Source: Neoscytalidium dimidiatum
Taxonomy: Eukaryota; Ascomycota; Dothideomycetes; Botryosphaeriales; Botryosphaeriaceae
Length of the DNA stretch: 64,000 bases
Assembly (NCBI GenBank): GCA_037367355.1
Contig: CM074695.1
Coordinates: 2,852,001-2,916,000, forward strand
Reading direction: 5' to 3'
The translations under genes and the position numbers were made by a program. Below the pieces are notes generated by a model that made no database searches, was not told the origin of the DNA, and was given only the letters and a program-made list of their open reading frames with translations. Below are positions 31,910 through 44,754 of the stretch, piece by piece. Positions within the stretch are counted from its first letter, which is position 1. Every line of letters begins with the position of its first letter.

Positions 31910-34900
31910 ATGGATCTCTCGAGCGGTGCCGCCAACGGCGCAAATGGGTCATGGCCTCCGAACAACTCCATGAGTCTACCTGTACGGCCCCGGCTGCCAA
32001 CTGTGGACGATGCTCTCCAGTTCTCCCCTCTGAGTTCGATAACTCCCTTCGATCCTGGTATGTCATTCCACCAAGGTCAAGCTGCCCATCAACGAGCTTG
32101 CGCAGCAACGGGAACCCGCACCTGCCACTTGCGGGCAACTGCATACTCTAGTCTGCGAAAAATAAATCTGCTCATGTGTAACTTCAATGTCCTGGTCTAA
32201 TCACGCTCCAGACATCGTCCCATTTCCATCTACCTTTCCTCGCGCACCCAGCGCCATTTTCGTGCACTCAGAAGAGCGTCAGAAGGCGAGGAGGGGGTTG
32301 GAGTCACTGAATACAGAGGCGGCGAATCCACACCAGAGCACGACATACCGTTTGCAGCAATCTTTGCAGGAGCTTCAGCGGCTATTGAGGCCGAAAGAGT
32401 TGACGGAGTAGTAAGTCGAGATCTTTTAACATGCATCATGTGAGCACTCCCCCCTAACGTCAGGTTACAGCAAGTTCAAACGCCCATCTCAAGGACCTTC
32501 GATATCGAACGATTCCAACGGTCCCCCTCAGAAGGCTCCGACTCCTCGCCTGGGCGCTTTCTCGAATATGGTGTTGAAGAACACGAATGTCGCATTTAGA
32601 TATCCTACACCACCTTCACCAAGCGCTCCCAAGGCGAAGGTCGCCCCAAAGCGTCCAGATGGTCTTCAGTCTCGCCAACATGGTCAATCTCCACGACGCC
32701 CATCTGCACCCGTCGCTCAGTCTCAAACGCCACAGGGAAAGCCGCAGGCTATAAGACAAAATCACTCCTCTGCGACTCCTGCTAAGCCCGAACAACCTAC
32801 ACCTCAAGTTCTCCAGCAGAACAATTCTACAGCAAACCAGAATGCCAAGGTTGCAGTCGTTATCCCTGCAAAGAGCTCACAACAGAAGCCTTCTCAATCT
32901 AGCCCTGAGGCTAGGCCACAGCCTAGAGTCGAGATCAGGCCGCCGCCTATCGTCGAAGTCAAACCACAGCCCAGTGTTCAAGTCCAGGTCAAACAGCAGA
33001 TAAACGACGAGGATACGCCAGTGCTACCACCTTCTCAGGAAAGGCCGAACGGAGCGTCTGTGGTCGTCCCTGGACTGCCTCCTTCATCGCAAAAAGATGA
33101 GTATCAGGCATATCCCGACGTGGACGCACGTGTGCTTGCTGGAGACGAAATTTTGGCAAAGAAACGCAAGCGGGATGATGATGATACCGGCATGCCCACA
33201 ATGAGTATTGATCAGAGACAGAAGATCGAAGCAGCTGTCATGAACCTTCAGAACCTAATCGCAGATATATTTGAAGCGGAGGACCAACTTCAACCCGACA
33301 CCTCTGGCAATTTCTCACATGAAGCTTCCAAGTTCTTCATCCCCAATCAGGTCGGTGAGAGCGAGCTCCCTGTCCTTACTTCTCACATCCAGTTCCGACT
33401 TGATTCAGCATTATACAAAGTCATTTCAGCAAAGGCTTTTGGAAATATCCCAGCAGATAACCTCAGTCGTCTTCAGAAGCTATGTGAAGGAGCTGTCACT
33501 GGCGTCTCAAGTATCTCCGTCACCCTCGGCGAAGATTGGTCTGAAGGCGATATTGAGGAATGGGTCGGCCGTCTCCACAAGGCGGAGCACGGGCTCCAGG
33601 CTGCAAGAATATTGCTCAGGATTATGACTGCTGGACGTGAGGAGAAGCAACTCTACTCCGAAGACGTACTATCAAACATCCTCGAAGCTCTTAAACATGT
33701 GCTGGAGACCTGTCTGATTCCCGTCATCGAAGCGCGCAATTCCGATTCGAACAGCACTTCGTTCAAGATCCTTTCCGCCCAGAGGAAACCACTCACTTCG
33801 TTGCTGCAAATGGCTGGCAAAGTTCTGAGGCTCTTGTCCGAGATGATCGTCAAGGTCGATGTATCCGACAGTGCCGTTACGTCGGTTGAATTTCTATCAA
33901 CCACTTTGATCTTCGTCGAGAATGCCCCTACAGAGAAAGATTCGGTGTTGGGTATTCAGAAATGCGAGGCTATCCGAAGGATCGCCATGGACGTTCTGGC
34001 CAAGATATTTGCACGCTACCCTGATCAAAGGACTTTCATCTTTGATGAGATTCTAACGTCATTGGAGAAATTGCCTGTCACCCGTCAGAGTGCTCGACAG
34101 TTCAAGATGCTGGATGGCAAGCCTATCCAGCTCGTGTCGGCACTTTTGATGCGGCTCATCCAGACCAGTGCTACACGCTCGATCAAAGATAGTCATAAGG
34201 ATGTCCAGGACATGCGCCTGAATGACGTCGACGAAGACGAGAACGCGTCTCAGAATGGCGCTCACTCACCAACTGCTGAGCAGTCGGGGATCATCGATAT
34301 GCACGATGCCGCTCAGATGGACCGCGAAGACCTGACCGGAGAATTGCAGAGCGTGATGCGGCCTCTTTTCGACGATGCACAGAAAAGCACCCGGTATCTA
34401 GTCAACTTTATGGTGCAACGGGCCATGACAGCCACGAAGACGGGTGATCAACCCTACCGAAACTTGCTCGATATTTTCACCGAAGATTTCTTGAGTGTTC
34501 TTGGATCTCCTGATTGGCCAGCTGCTGAGCTACTTCTTAGGGCTCTGCTGTCGAATATGATTGGGCTAGCAGAGAATGACAAGAGCGCGGCACCAGCAAA
34601 GAACATGGCTTTGGACCTCATGGGATTGATGGGTTCTGGCATATTGGACTTACAACTCCATGTGAAAGGTGCTGTCAGAGTTATAGATACCTCAGAGTCT
34701 GAGCTCTCTCGAAAGTTGGTCAATATGGCAGAGGATGTCCTGGACGAAAAGTTCGAGGATGTTGATCTCCTTGAGTTTGATGGCCCATACCGCGTCGTTC
34801 TAGAGTATCTTCGGGCTCGTGATTTGAACGACCCTCAGCTGCAGAGTGCTCAAGGCTACCATCTGACTCAGTGGGCAAAGGAGGTACACTCGTTCTTAGA

Positions 34901-37900
34901 CAAAGATGATGACGAGAATATGCGCGGAACCTTGGCAGTCCAGCTTAGGAACATGATTCTGGACCCAAAGTGGCTGGAACAGGTGTTCGACTTCGAGAAT
35001 GTCATCACGGCTCAAGGTAACCTCGCCGGTTCCATTGTCGCCCTTCGGCTGCCTTTCTGCAAGGCGTTCAAACGAATGTTTGGAATCCTCCTGAGCGCCA
35101 TGGCTAGTGACCAAGCAACAGTCAAAAGTAAGAGTTTGAAGAGTGTGGTCCAGCTTCTGGAGAAAGATCCGTCCATTCTCAGGAACGGCAACTACATCAT
35201 CAACCAAATTCTTCGGTGTGCTTCAGACCAGTCTCCTCTGGTTCGAGATTCCGCCCTCGGTCTTCTTGCAAAATGTCTTCAGTTCAAGCCTTCGCTGGAG
35301 CATGAGGTTATTGACAGGATCATTGCTCGAGCGCAAGATGCTGCGGTTGGCGTTCGCAAGCGTGCCATGAAGCTTCTCAAGGACATCTATCTTAGAAATG
35401 AGTCCAAGGATGTCAAGACCGCCATTGCAGAAGCCTTACTGCTACGTGTCCGCGATGCCGACGATAGCGTCTCTGAACTCGCAAGAACAACCTTCGAAGA
35501 AATCTGGTTCACACCCTTCCACTCAGCGAACAAGATGGAGCGGGCCCAGTCCAAGCTACTTCTTCAAAACCAAGTCTCCCTCATCATCAAGACGGTACAA
35601 CGTGGCGAGACTGTCCTACCCGTGCTTGATGCGCTGTTGGAACACCTCCTGGCACCTGAGTCGAAGAACAGCGCAGCTAATTTTAATGTCTGCAAGAGCA
35701 TGGTGGCTACAATGTTCGATGGAGTTATCGACAGCACGGAACTGCCAGAAAGCCCATCACAGCAGCACATTCTCCAGACACTCACGGTCTTCGCGAAGGC
35801 AAATCCTAAGCTGTTCACGGGAGATCAACTGCAGCTTTTACAACCCTATATCAAAAATCTCTCGAACACTGATGATCTGCTGATCTACCGTTCAGTCATC
35901 GTCATTTTCCGCCACACCTTGCCTTCGCTTTCTTCTCTACAGCACACTTTCCTCAAAGCAGTCCAGGATGCTTTGATGGGGAGTGTTTCAAAGCTTGGCA
36001 AGATGGAATTGAACGAGGTTGCTCAGTGCCTTTGGATCATCGACGGGGTACTTCAGAACACGGACCGGCTCGTCCGATTAATCATCTCGGTCATCAATGG
36101 TGTGCATGCAAGCAAAGACGCTAATTTGAATGACGACAGTCCGCAGGCTATTCAAGCCCAAAATAGAGTTAAGCGATATATGATGATCGCTGGGTATTTC
36201 GGAAAATGTTGCAACTTCGACCCGCACGCAGCAGCTTTCAAGGAAAAGTTCCCCTGGTGGAAGGGTAGTTCCGTTGCAAGTTTAATCGTTGACGTGATTC
36301 GGCCGTTCACACGCCAGAAGCTTCCCCATACACTGAGGGAGATGGCGTTTGAGAGTATTGGTATGATCTGCCAAGCATGGCCTATCCAATTTCTACGAGC
36401 AGATGTCACAACTGCTTTTGAGCTTGTGTTCCACAATCGCGACACGAAGCTGGAGCACATTGTCCTCTCTACTTTCAAGACTTTCTTCGCCAAACAGGAG
36501 GTTAAATCTGAGTCCGGTGCACAGATCAAAGTAGGACAGGGTGCTGCTCGCGGTTCCGAGCGTCTAGAAGTCTCTCTTATCGCGAGTGATGATGACGGAG
36601 CTTGCAGTGGCATCGCTCAACGCTACCTACAACACATCGTCCGCATAGCACTGGAACCCGCTGAGGACCTTGCAATGATTGCTACTCAGGTTATCGCCAG
36701 TATCAATCGTCAAGGTCTTGTGCACCCTAAAGAGTGCGGTCCAGCTCTTGTTGCACTTGAAACTTCAACAAACCCTCTCATCGCCAATATCGCCTTTCAA
36801 GAGCACCGGGCACTTCATCAGAAGTACGAGAGCATGTTCGAAAAGGAATATATGAAAGCGTGCCAGCAAGCGTTCACATACCAACAAGAGATCTTCAAGA
36901 GTTCACATGGCGCAACCACCCAGCCCTTCGCGCCTAAGCTGCGTTCTCTGTTCGAGGTGGTCAAAGAGGGGAATAGTAAAGTCAGAAAGAAGTTCTTGCT
37001 GAACTTATCTTCAAAAGCCGATTTCGACTTCTCCAAGCTCGATACATCCGAAGAAGTCCCATCCCATTTGCTCTACGCGCGCTTCTGCCTGGAGAATTTG
37101 GCCTTCTTCGACTACGTTCGTGTTGATGAGTTGCTCGCGCTAATTTCGAACATGGAGAAAATTGTATCGAATACCGGTACACCCGTTGCGCACGCTATCG
37201 AGCTTGAAGTCCTCAAGGTCCGCCTGGACGAGCCTGTAGCCCCACCTCCAGTAGCAACGTCCGTTGAGATATCGGACCCGTTGACGCAGCAGGCTATGGT
37301 TCAGTCGATGGAGCAATTTCCCCCCTTGCAGCCGCAGCAGCCGATTCAGGATGCTTTCCTTAATGGCGAGACCAAGGACAACCCCCCGGACGTTACTCCT
37401 GAGCGCCTCAAACACCTTACTGTTGCGTCAATAATCCTGACGATGATATGGGAAACTCGCACATATCTTCGGCGTCTTTGGGGTCTTCAGAAGCAACGCG
37501 AAGGAGGCAAGAGTGGCAACAAGCCTACTATAAAGGACCTCAACAAAGCGCCCTCTCGCCAGCCTTTCATTGTGCCCGACAAGTACTGGGAGAAGATGCT
37601 CGCACTCATGGATTCTCTTTCCAGCAGTGACTCCATGGTTGCTCAATGCAAAGCATTCGCAGAACTTCTTGCGATCGACAACGAGCTCAAGGTTGCCTCA
37701 GAGGATGACGAAGAAGCCGAGCTGGTTGCAAAAGCGGCAGGTTATGAGACACCAGATGATGACGAGGAAAGCCGTGGTAGCCAGACGCCTGGCGGTACGG
37801 GACCTCGCGGTCGTAAGCGCAAGAGCTCCATGGGTGCTGCCGGTACGCCAAAGAAACGAAGAGGCAAGCCATCGGGCAAACCGAAGGTCGCCAAAGGCAG

Positions 37901-37958
37901 ACGGGGCTCGAGGGGTTCCAGCGCTAGCCGAGAAGAGGAGGTTGCGGCATGGGAGTAG
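31910..37958 (+). CDS. SCC2: sister chromatid cohesion protein Scc2/Mis4 (cohesin loader)
   Basis: Scc2, with Scc4, loads cohesin onto chromatin. Three exons (31910-32057, 32212-32410, 32471-37958) give 1944 aa. The N-terminal ~360 residues are low complexity (Pro/Gln/Ser-rich) and, by homology, include the Scc4-binding part (start of exon 2, DIVPFPSTFPRAPSAIFVHS). The rest is a long helical HEAT-repeat solenoid, for example DSALGLLAKCLQFKP, DIYLRNESKDVKTAIAEALLLRVRD, the Nipped-B/Mis4 core region CSGIAQRYLQHIVRIALEP and HPKECGPALVALETS. The C-terminus (about 1860-1944) is acidic and then strongly basic with KRKSSMGAAGTPKKRRGKP, a likely nuclear signal and DNA contact. Exon junctions all keep frame. 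The start is the first ATG after the RPA12 promoter. Confidence 0.93.
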
Positions 37959-39183
37959 GGGAGAGCAGCGGTGGGCTTCAGTTTTCTTACGTTGCTGATT
38001 ATGGGTGAACACATTTGCCGCCAAGAGACCCGTGACACACCCGGTCCGTTTCCATGCACCACATTACCATTTCAGCACCTGCAGTGTTTGCATTGCGGGG
38101 ATACTGGCATTTCATGAGGATGCGTATACGAACATTCGGTATAGTATGGTACGGGTTGATATTTTCCTTATGGCATATATTTTGGGCAAAAGCATAGCGG
38201 TCGAGACGGGGAAGTGGATATGGCTTGAGTGCCATTGCTTTATGGCTTGATATACCCCGTTCAACAGTTTATTCGTCCTAGGTCATTGCGAAGTAGATTT
38301 GTTTTAATGGTAGCGCAGCAAATACTTACATTCTCGAGACGCGATCATGCAATCTGGATGTGTACAGCACCGAACTGCCTGTAGACACGAGAACAAGAAT
38401 TGCCCAAACGAGTGATGTTTCACACGCAAGATGGTAAGTATCAGATCTGCTAATCAAATGGAATGGGATCGATCGAGCGAGCAGCGCAAGCCCGGCGGCT
38501 GTATCTGTCCCCCTGTTCACAGGTAGGATGCGGAACAGGGTCGATCGTGGCATGGCTTCTCTGGCATCGCCAGTGGCGCACGGCAACTCGCACCCAACAT
38601 CCGAGAACACAGGCCGAATGAATTTGCTGGTGGAGAAACTGCAGCAGACGGGTAGGACCGCGGATAAAGATGCAGTCTTGAATGCAACAAGGAAATCAGA
38701 TGCGCAGAGCATCCCACAACTCCTGACTCCGGCGACAGCTTGTTTTGGGCAGGAGCAGTCAAGATGCCGGGATGCTGATAAGGGGGCTGCGCACTGCCGG
38801 CTTGGCCTGCAAGGTACCAAAACCTTGTTCACTCGAAATGGTCTAGGTTGTACTCTCTTCCTCCGCTCTTCTGCGTGGTTTTCGAGCCACCCCACAGCGC
38901 CGTGAAGCTTGTCGCGTTCGTGCACCCCTAAGCAAATAATTTAATGCACTCTCGACGTGATGGCGCCTGATCACCAACTCGTGGCGTCAAACGATCTACC
39001 GGAGGCCACCGGAAACGAAACGTCGTGTACTTACTCTGCTATAATAAGAAGCTCTTCCGTCAGCTTTTCTATATACGTCTCCCGGGGCCTTTGCTTGTCT
39101 CTCTCTTGCTGTTCGTAGTGCAGCTGTGCAGCTTGTGCCTTGTTAAGGCCGCCCAAGAAGTCTCTCGCTTTTTGTCTTTAAGC
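37959..39183. other. intergenic region SCC2 / GH47 gene, with TATA-like box
   Basis: This 1.2-kb tandem gap has no supported exon. Close to the GH47 start are CTATAATAAG at 39039-39048 and TATATA at 39070-39075, the latter 109 nt before the ATG, a plausible TATA position for an inducible secreted enzyme. Confidence 0.45.
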
Positions 39184-41155
39184 ATGCGCTTTAACGCTCT
39201 TTTGAACTTTGTCGGTGCGGTTCCTGCTCTTGTAGAGTTCTCAGCCGCGTCTCCGGCTGCCGCACCACCTCTACGCCTCGCTGCCAGGCAGGAGGATGTC
39301 GTCCCCACGGCGGAAGAAAACGAGCGCGCGGCCCAAATCAAGGATATTTTCACCACAGCCTGGGAGGGCTACTATACTTATGCGTTCCCAAACGATGAGC
39401 TGCAACCTGTGAATAACTCTTTCGTCAACAATTAGTACGTTTCGCTGCCAGTTTGTGCATGTAACTGAAACTCACGCGGGGTTTTCAGCCAACGGTGGGG
39501 ATTGACCGTCGTAGACGCATTGTCTACCGCAGCTATCATGGGCCTGGAGTCCATTGTGGACAGATCCCTTGAGTTCATCCCCACTATCGACTACACGCGC
39601 GACGCGACGGACCAAATCTGTAGCTTGTTCGAGACGAATGTGAGCGGCTGAACACACCTCGTTTCTAGAACCGACCGACGGCTGATATGCTCTCCTCCAG
39701 ATCCGCCATCTCGCGGGGCTTCTTTCCTCCCATGACTTACTGACAGGACCTCTGGCAGACCAGGTCAAGAACGTATGCCGTTCCCATATGGTGTTCTCCG
39801 CCACAATTCCCGTCTACTCACATATATCGGCAGCAATCCCAAGCCGATTCGCTACTCAGACAAGCCCAGTCCCTTGCCGACACGATCAAGTTCGGCTTCG
39901 ACACTCCCACCGGCATCCCGTCCAACAACCTCTACTTGAACAACCGGACCACCGACAATGACACCGAGAACAACATCGCGCAAGTGGGCACGCTCGTGCT
40001 GGAGTGGACCCGCCTCTCCGACCTAACCGGTGATCCCGAGTACGGGGAGCTCGCCCAGAAAGGACAGTCCTACCTGGTCAGCCCCCAAGGAACATTCGGA
40101 GAACCTTACCCGGGGCTGATCGGCATCGAGATCAACATCACCACGGGAAGGTTCACGAGAGACCTTGGCGGTTGGGTTGGCGGTGTGGATAGCTTTTATG
40201 AGTATCTGATCAAGATGTATGTCTACGATCCGACAAGGTTTGAGTTCTACAAGGACAGGTGAGTCTCTTCTCTTTTTTTCCCCCCCCCCCCCCTCACAGG
40301 CGCCACGATAGCTAAATGTAATTCATGGTAGGTGGGTCACTGCTGTTGAATCCAGTATCACGTATTTGGAATCGCATCCCAACAGCCGGCCGGACCTCAC
40401 CTTCCTGGCTCTTTACAACGGCACACGCATTGTTGGATACAGTCAGCACCTCGCGTGTTTCGATGGCGGAAACTTTATCCTGGGCGGTCTCGTTTTGCAG
40501 GAGCAGCGGTACGTCGACTTCGGCCTGAAGCTGGTCGACGGGTGTGAGGCCATCTACAACGAGACGCTGTGAGTCCCACGTCGTTATTCGTCCTGCATAA
40601 CGGTTGTCTTCTTACGATCTCCTGTCCCCCTATACAATTGTAGTAGAAGAAGAAGGAAAGGCTGACAGCGGGAACAGCACCGGCCTCGGCCCCGACGTAT
40701 TCCGCTGGGACCCCGTGGGCAGCAACCAGACGACCGTGCCCGCCAACCAAACGGCCTTCTACCGGCGCGCGGGCTTCTACATCGTGGACGGCGGCTACGG
40801 CATCGGGCCGGAGGCCGTCGAGTCCTTCTACTACGCGTACCGCGCCACCGGCGACAAGAAGTACCAGGACTACATCTGGCACGCCGTCCAGGCCTTCAAC
40901 CAGACCTCCCGCGTCGGCGCCGGCTTCTCCACCCTGCTCGACGTGAACGCGCCGGGCGGCGGCGGCTTCGGGAACCTGCAGCCCAGCTTCTTCCTTGCCG
41001 AGACGCTGAAGTATGCGTATCTGGCGCATGCGCCGCAGGTGCCGGTCCAGATCAGTGGGCAGGAGACGGTGGATGCGCAGGATTGGGTGTTCAACACGGA
41101 GGCGCATCCGATGCTGGTGGTCAGGAATGGGACGACTGGTGGTGCGAGGACATGA
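39184..41155 (+). CDS. secreted GH47 alpha-1,2-mannosidase
   Basis: Class I mannosidases of family GH47 trim alpha-1,2-linked mannose from N-glycans; this one resembles the secreted fungal enzymes. Six exons (39184-39434, 39489-39639, 39701-39772, 39834-40258, 40332-40568, 40678-41155) give 537 aa. A signal peptide (MRFNALLNFVGAVPALVEFSA) is followed by AFPNDELQPVNNSF and RWGLTVVDALSTAAIM. Family landmarks then come in order: catalytic-region FETNIRHLAGLL, TLVLEWTRLSDLTGDPEY, GGWVGGVDSFYEYLIKMYVYDP, LACFDGGNFILGG, EAVESFYYAYRATGD, FFLAETLKYAYL and VFNTEAHP. Several N-x-S/T sites (NNS, NRT, NIT, NGT, NQT) suggest glycosylation. There is no membrane anchor beyond the signal peptide. The last exon is much richer in G/C-ending codons than exon 1. 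Confidence 0.93.
40280..40293 (+). repeat. C14 homopolymer in GH47 intron 5
   Basis: A T7C14 tract lies inside the intron between GH47 exons 4 and 5. It is prone to slippage and to assembly error but does not affect the spliced frame. Confidence 0.8.
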
Positions 41156-43534
41156 GTGGGGTCGTAGAGAGTCAGGGACGCGCTGTGCGCTGTTGTTCGC
41201 TTTTCGATTCTAAGCATTCAGTTCTGTGCTTCTTTTCTCCCAAGGAACGTTGGAAAGCAGTTTGCTCTGATGACTACTCCCCTACCCTACCCAGCTGAAC
41301 ATGTTGTGATTCTACGGGCTGTCTATCGGCACTGTTGCAAGGAGTGATCCTGCCATATGGAAGCACAGCAGCCGCTAGAATAATAACAGTATGATAGTCA
41401 TTGGCTACTCATCCTGAACGCAAGGGTAAGTAAACAAACAGCACCAGTCCAGATGACCGTTCGACTGAATCCCTCCGGACCCGAGACCCGAATTGGCTTT
41501 CGCACCCGAGTTCGGCAACGGAAAGGTACTCAAACTAACTTAACTTCAAATCTCGTGCTCCGGTCGTACTCCGTGTCAATCCCTTGGCAGGACCCCGCAC
41601 CACAAAGCTTCGCGCGCCAATTCTAAGTTGGTCGGTGCTTGCAGCTCGAATCGCCTATTTGGGTAACTCCCTGATACCGAATGCTCTTCCCCTCGACTGA
41701 TAAGAGCCGCCCACCACCGCTCCGTGGCACGGAGATAAAGTTTGACCGGGAATAATGGGCGTGCTGTATATGATCAGTGGCGGAAGGGTTCTTGGGCTAG
41801 TAGGAGAGGAGCAAGTTCACAGCTTCTCCCAGCCAAGACGGTCTCTGCACACCTCCAAAGATGGCCGAAGCGATCCCACAGCCTGTGGCTGCCGAATGGC
41901 TGCCAGAAAGACCGCTTCTACCTCAGGTGGTCCTCACCCTACCCCCCTCCCCAACGAGTAAGCTCCATCACTTCCACCTCAACCGCAACCGCATCGCCAA
42001 CTCGGGGAGGTCAAGGCGCTATGTGAGAGGGTTTTGGGGGTGGAGGTGTGGGATAAGGGCATACATATGCAGTTGACGTGGACTTGGGGACGGGAGCCTT
42101 GAGTTGGGAGGCGGATAGGACGAGAACGGATGATGGTGCTGTCGAGATTGGGCGACGCGAACAGTGTTGTTTGTCTGATTTAGAGGATATCTGTAGGTAA
42201 CCAGAGCAAGAAATTCGAAATCGTGCAGCGCATTAGAAGGGAATTTGTCTTGCGCAAGCATCGGTCGGGCTTCGTAGTCTCGGGTACAAGTATTCGCTTA
42301 CAACGCCGCCCCGATTGTTGTATTGAGGTTCAATTGGGCTTCCATGTGAGCCGCAGCGTATTTGTCGCTCAGCGTAGTGACAGCAAATTCGCATACAGAG
42401 AGTGAGTTGGCGTTGGAGCAAGACTTGCTTAACAGCTTAAGCTACTGCGGGTCGCAAGTGAAGACGATGTGATGGAATGACGCACTCCACAGACTATCCC
42501 ACTTAGGGCAATCGGAAATTTAGCGAATGTGATAGATCTGCGGATCAACAGCGTCACTGACGATTAGTGGGGGATTCGAGATTCTAGCGAAAGGCAGAAT
42601 TAGCGCGCGCTTAGATGAAGATGTCCAGCTTGTTTTTCTTGAATGGCTTGACAGAGAGGTAGTCGCTACGCAGCTGGATTCGAAGCTCACGATCAGAAGG
42701 CTTGGAGATCTCCACTACATTTTCCAATTGTGTCGCGCTCCGGTGGCAGCTGACGACGACGTACTGAGAGCGTCTGGTGAGTGTCGCATGTCTCACTCTG
42801 AGGGGAGTTGTCGATGCCGACGGCCAAAAACAGAAAATAGGGTGGCTGGTAAGGAGATTGGGTACGGGCCGCGGCGCATCGAGGATCCATGAGCCGTGCG
42901 CTGGGCTTCACGACACCCGCAGAAGTCAAGCCCAAGGTCCTCACAGATGATGAGAAGGGCAAGGCTGTGCAAGAAGCATATGCACGATGTTAGATACCAG
43001 GGCGGCGATTATCCAGGGCGTTTGACGCAGGTGCACGCAGTGCGACCTGAGAGCACAGCACGAGATGCTCGACGCGCTTTGACGCGAAACAGACACGCTA
43101 AAACGCGCCAAGCGGCAGTGACGTGATGGCTGTCTGGTGAGCCGTCTCAAGTGGGGTCCACCCGATCCTGACGCAGCGCAGCAAGCTAGAAGGTTGCAGC
43201 AGGTGTGGCTGGTTTCTAGAAGTCGAGAGGCTGGGTGAGGGAAATTTGTTGGGCCCGTTGGGGGACCTTTTCCTGTTTGCGCGATGAGGTCGTGCTACAG
43301 GCCACGGCAGGACACGAGAGTTGCACTGCGCCTGCAGGAACAGGCATTGCGAAACGTGCGACCCAAGGTTTTCCTTGCCGCTGCCGCTGCCGCTGCCGCT
43401 GCCGCTGCCGTCTGCGGGTCAGACCTCAAGCGAGCAATCACATGCAGCTGCTTTGGTCGCAGTTGCGGCCGCCGATATTGAATGGTAACACGTACAACCC
43501 CGGCTCTGTAAATATAGCTTCGCTAAACCTACTA
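41156..43534. other. gene-poor convergent region GH47 / DCC1
   Basis: This is 2.4 kb between two gene ends. No gene can be modelled with confidence. Two short frames look mildly protein-like: a minus-strand one ending ...LSVKPFKKNKLDIFI (stop near 42613) and a plus-strand one of 34 codons starting at 42889. Neither has clear partners or splice sites. A (GCCGCT)n tract is at 43377-43410. Confidence 0.4.
43377..43410. repeat. (GCCGCT)n hexanucleotide tract, 3' of DCC1
   Basis: About 5.5 hexamer units lie 125 nt beyond the DCC1 stop codon, probably in or near its 3' UTR. A related hexamer tract lies on the other side of the gene. Confidence 0.85.
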
Positions 43535-44754
43535 TCATCGTCTTGTTGCTTTGAATTTTTCGTGCCACTTGCGCGGCGCTTTGCTTGTGCCTGTGCTTGC
43601 CGACTGAGAGCCCACGCCCTTCGGGGCGATTGTGTGGTCCGACGGGAAAGTGTAGTCGCCCTGTGGAGTCCGCTTAGTATGTATTTACAAACAAATGAGC
43701 AGCCTGCCGTTTGCGTACCTCGATAGCTGTCAGTTCAGCGTCACCTCTCCACGCCTCCGGTAGCGCGTCCCGCCACAAGTCTAGAAACTCCGCCGTTGGC
43801 CTTGCACTCCTGTAGTGCGAGGTGAGCGCCGTAAGAAGACTGCGCCCAACCCAAGGCACACACTTTGCTCGGTCAACGGCAGCCCCTACAAACATAAGCT
43901 TCAGACTCAGCAGAGATGGGATCCACACTCACAGTCGTCCCCGCTCATCTGATCCTCAGGCAGTAGTCGGTGGAAGATTGCTTCCACAAGTTCTGGGATA
44001 AGATTTTCCTCGTCTTTCAAAGTTTTGGCCAGGTGCGCTATTTGGAACTGGGTTCCCAAGTCGATTCCTTCTGCCACCGCGGTCGTAAACATGCTCCTCC
44101 AGTACGCCCACAGCGCAGACGAGGTAGGGAGTACGGGGCGGCCTTCAAATTCGAAGGCGCAGAGGTCAACCCAGGCCCGTTCGCATTCTTTCTCTGAGAA
44201 AGGGATGTCTGCAAAAAATTCGTCTTTGCTCTTCTCAACGATCTCGCCGCTGAATTCAGCGACGGCCTCGCCGTCCCAGCGCTCCGAGTGCCACACCCTG
44301 GTAATGGCTTCCCGAAGGGCGGCGACGGGCGACTCGCTCACAGGATGAAGCTCGAGCAGCGCGCCGCATTTGGCAACGGCTGAGATGCCCGCCGTCGGAA
44401 CGCCGTCGGACCCCGCATTGAGATCCGCGGGTTGAGTCAAGTGCACCGAATTGGACGTGTGAACCTGGCGAAGATAATAGGTCTTGTCGGAGGTGCAGAG
44501 CACGGCGGACGCTTGCTTCTGCTGTGCTAGAGCGCTTGGCGTTGTAGGTGCGGGCTTCGACTTGATCGACAGCCTACCCCGGCAGGTTAGAGGGCGCGCG
44601 TGTCGGGCAGGTGGTCGTTTGATCGGCGCACTCACACCGGGGGGGTTTGCGAGGTCAGAAGCTCCAGCAGAGAATCGGGAAGCTCCAGCAGGCGGAAGTT
44701 CTGTTGCGCATGAGCCAGGGCCAGCGGCACGCCCATTTGGTCCTGCGTGGACAT
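43535..44754 (-). CDS. DCC1: sister chromatid cohesion protein Dcc1
   Basis: Dcc1 is a subunit of the Ctf18 alternative clamp loader, which acts at replication forks in cohesion establishment. Four exons (44754-44636, 44573-43933, 43885-43719, 43660-43535) give 350 aa. Recognisable blocks are FRLLELPDSLLELL, AVLCTSDKTYYLRQVHTSNSVHL, GALLELHPVSESPVAALREAI, IPFSEKECERAWVDLCAFE and VGRSLLTALTSHYRS. The C-terminal winged-helix end reads GDYTFPSDHTI...KWHEKFKATRR. The last two exons were placed from splice sites, because the open frame stops soon after each donor. An alternative longer reading that begins with a His-Gln repeat is out of frame with exon 1 and is rejected. It is divergent from the RhoGEF gene. 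Confidence 0.9.
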
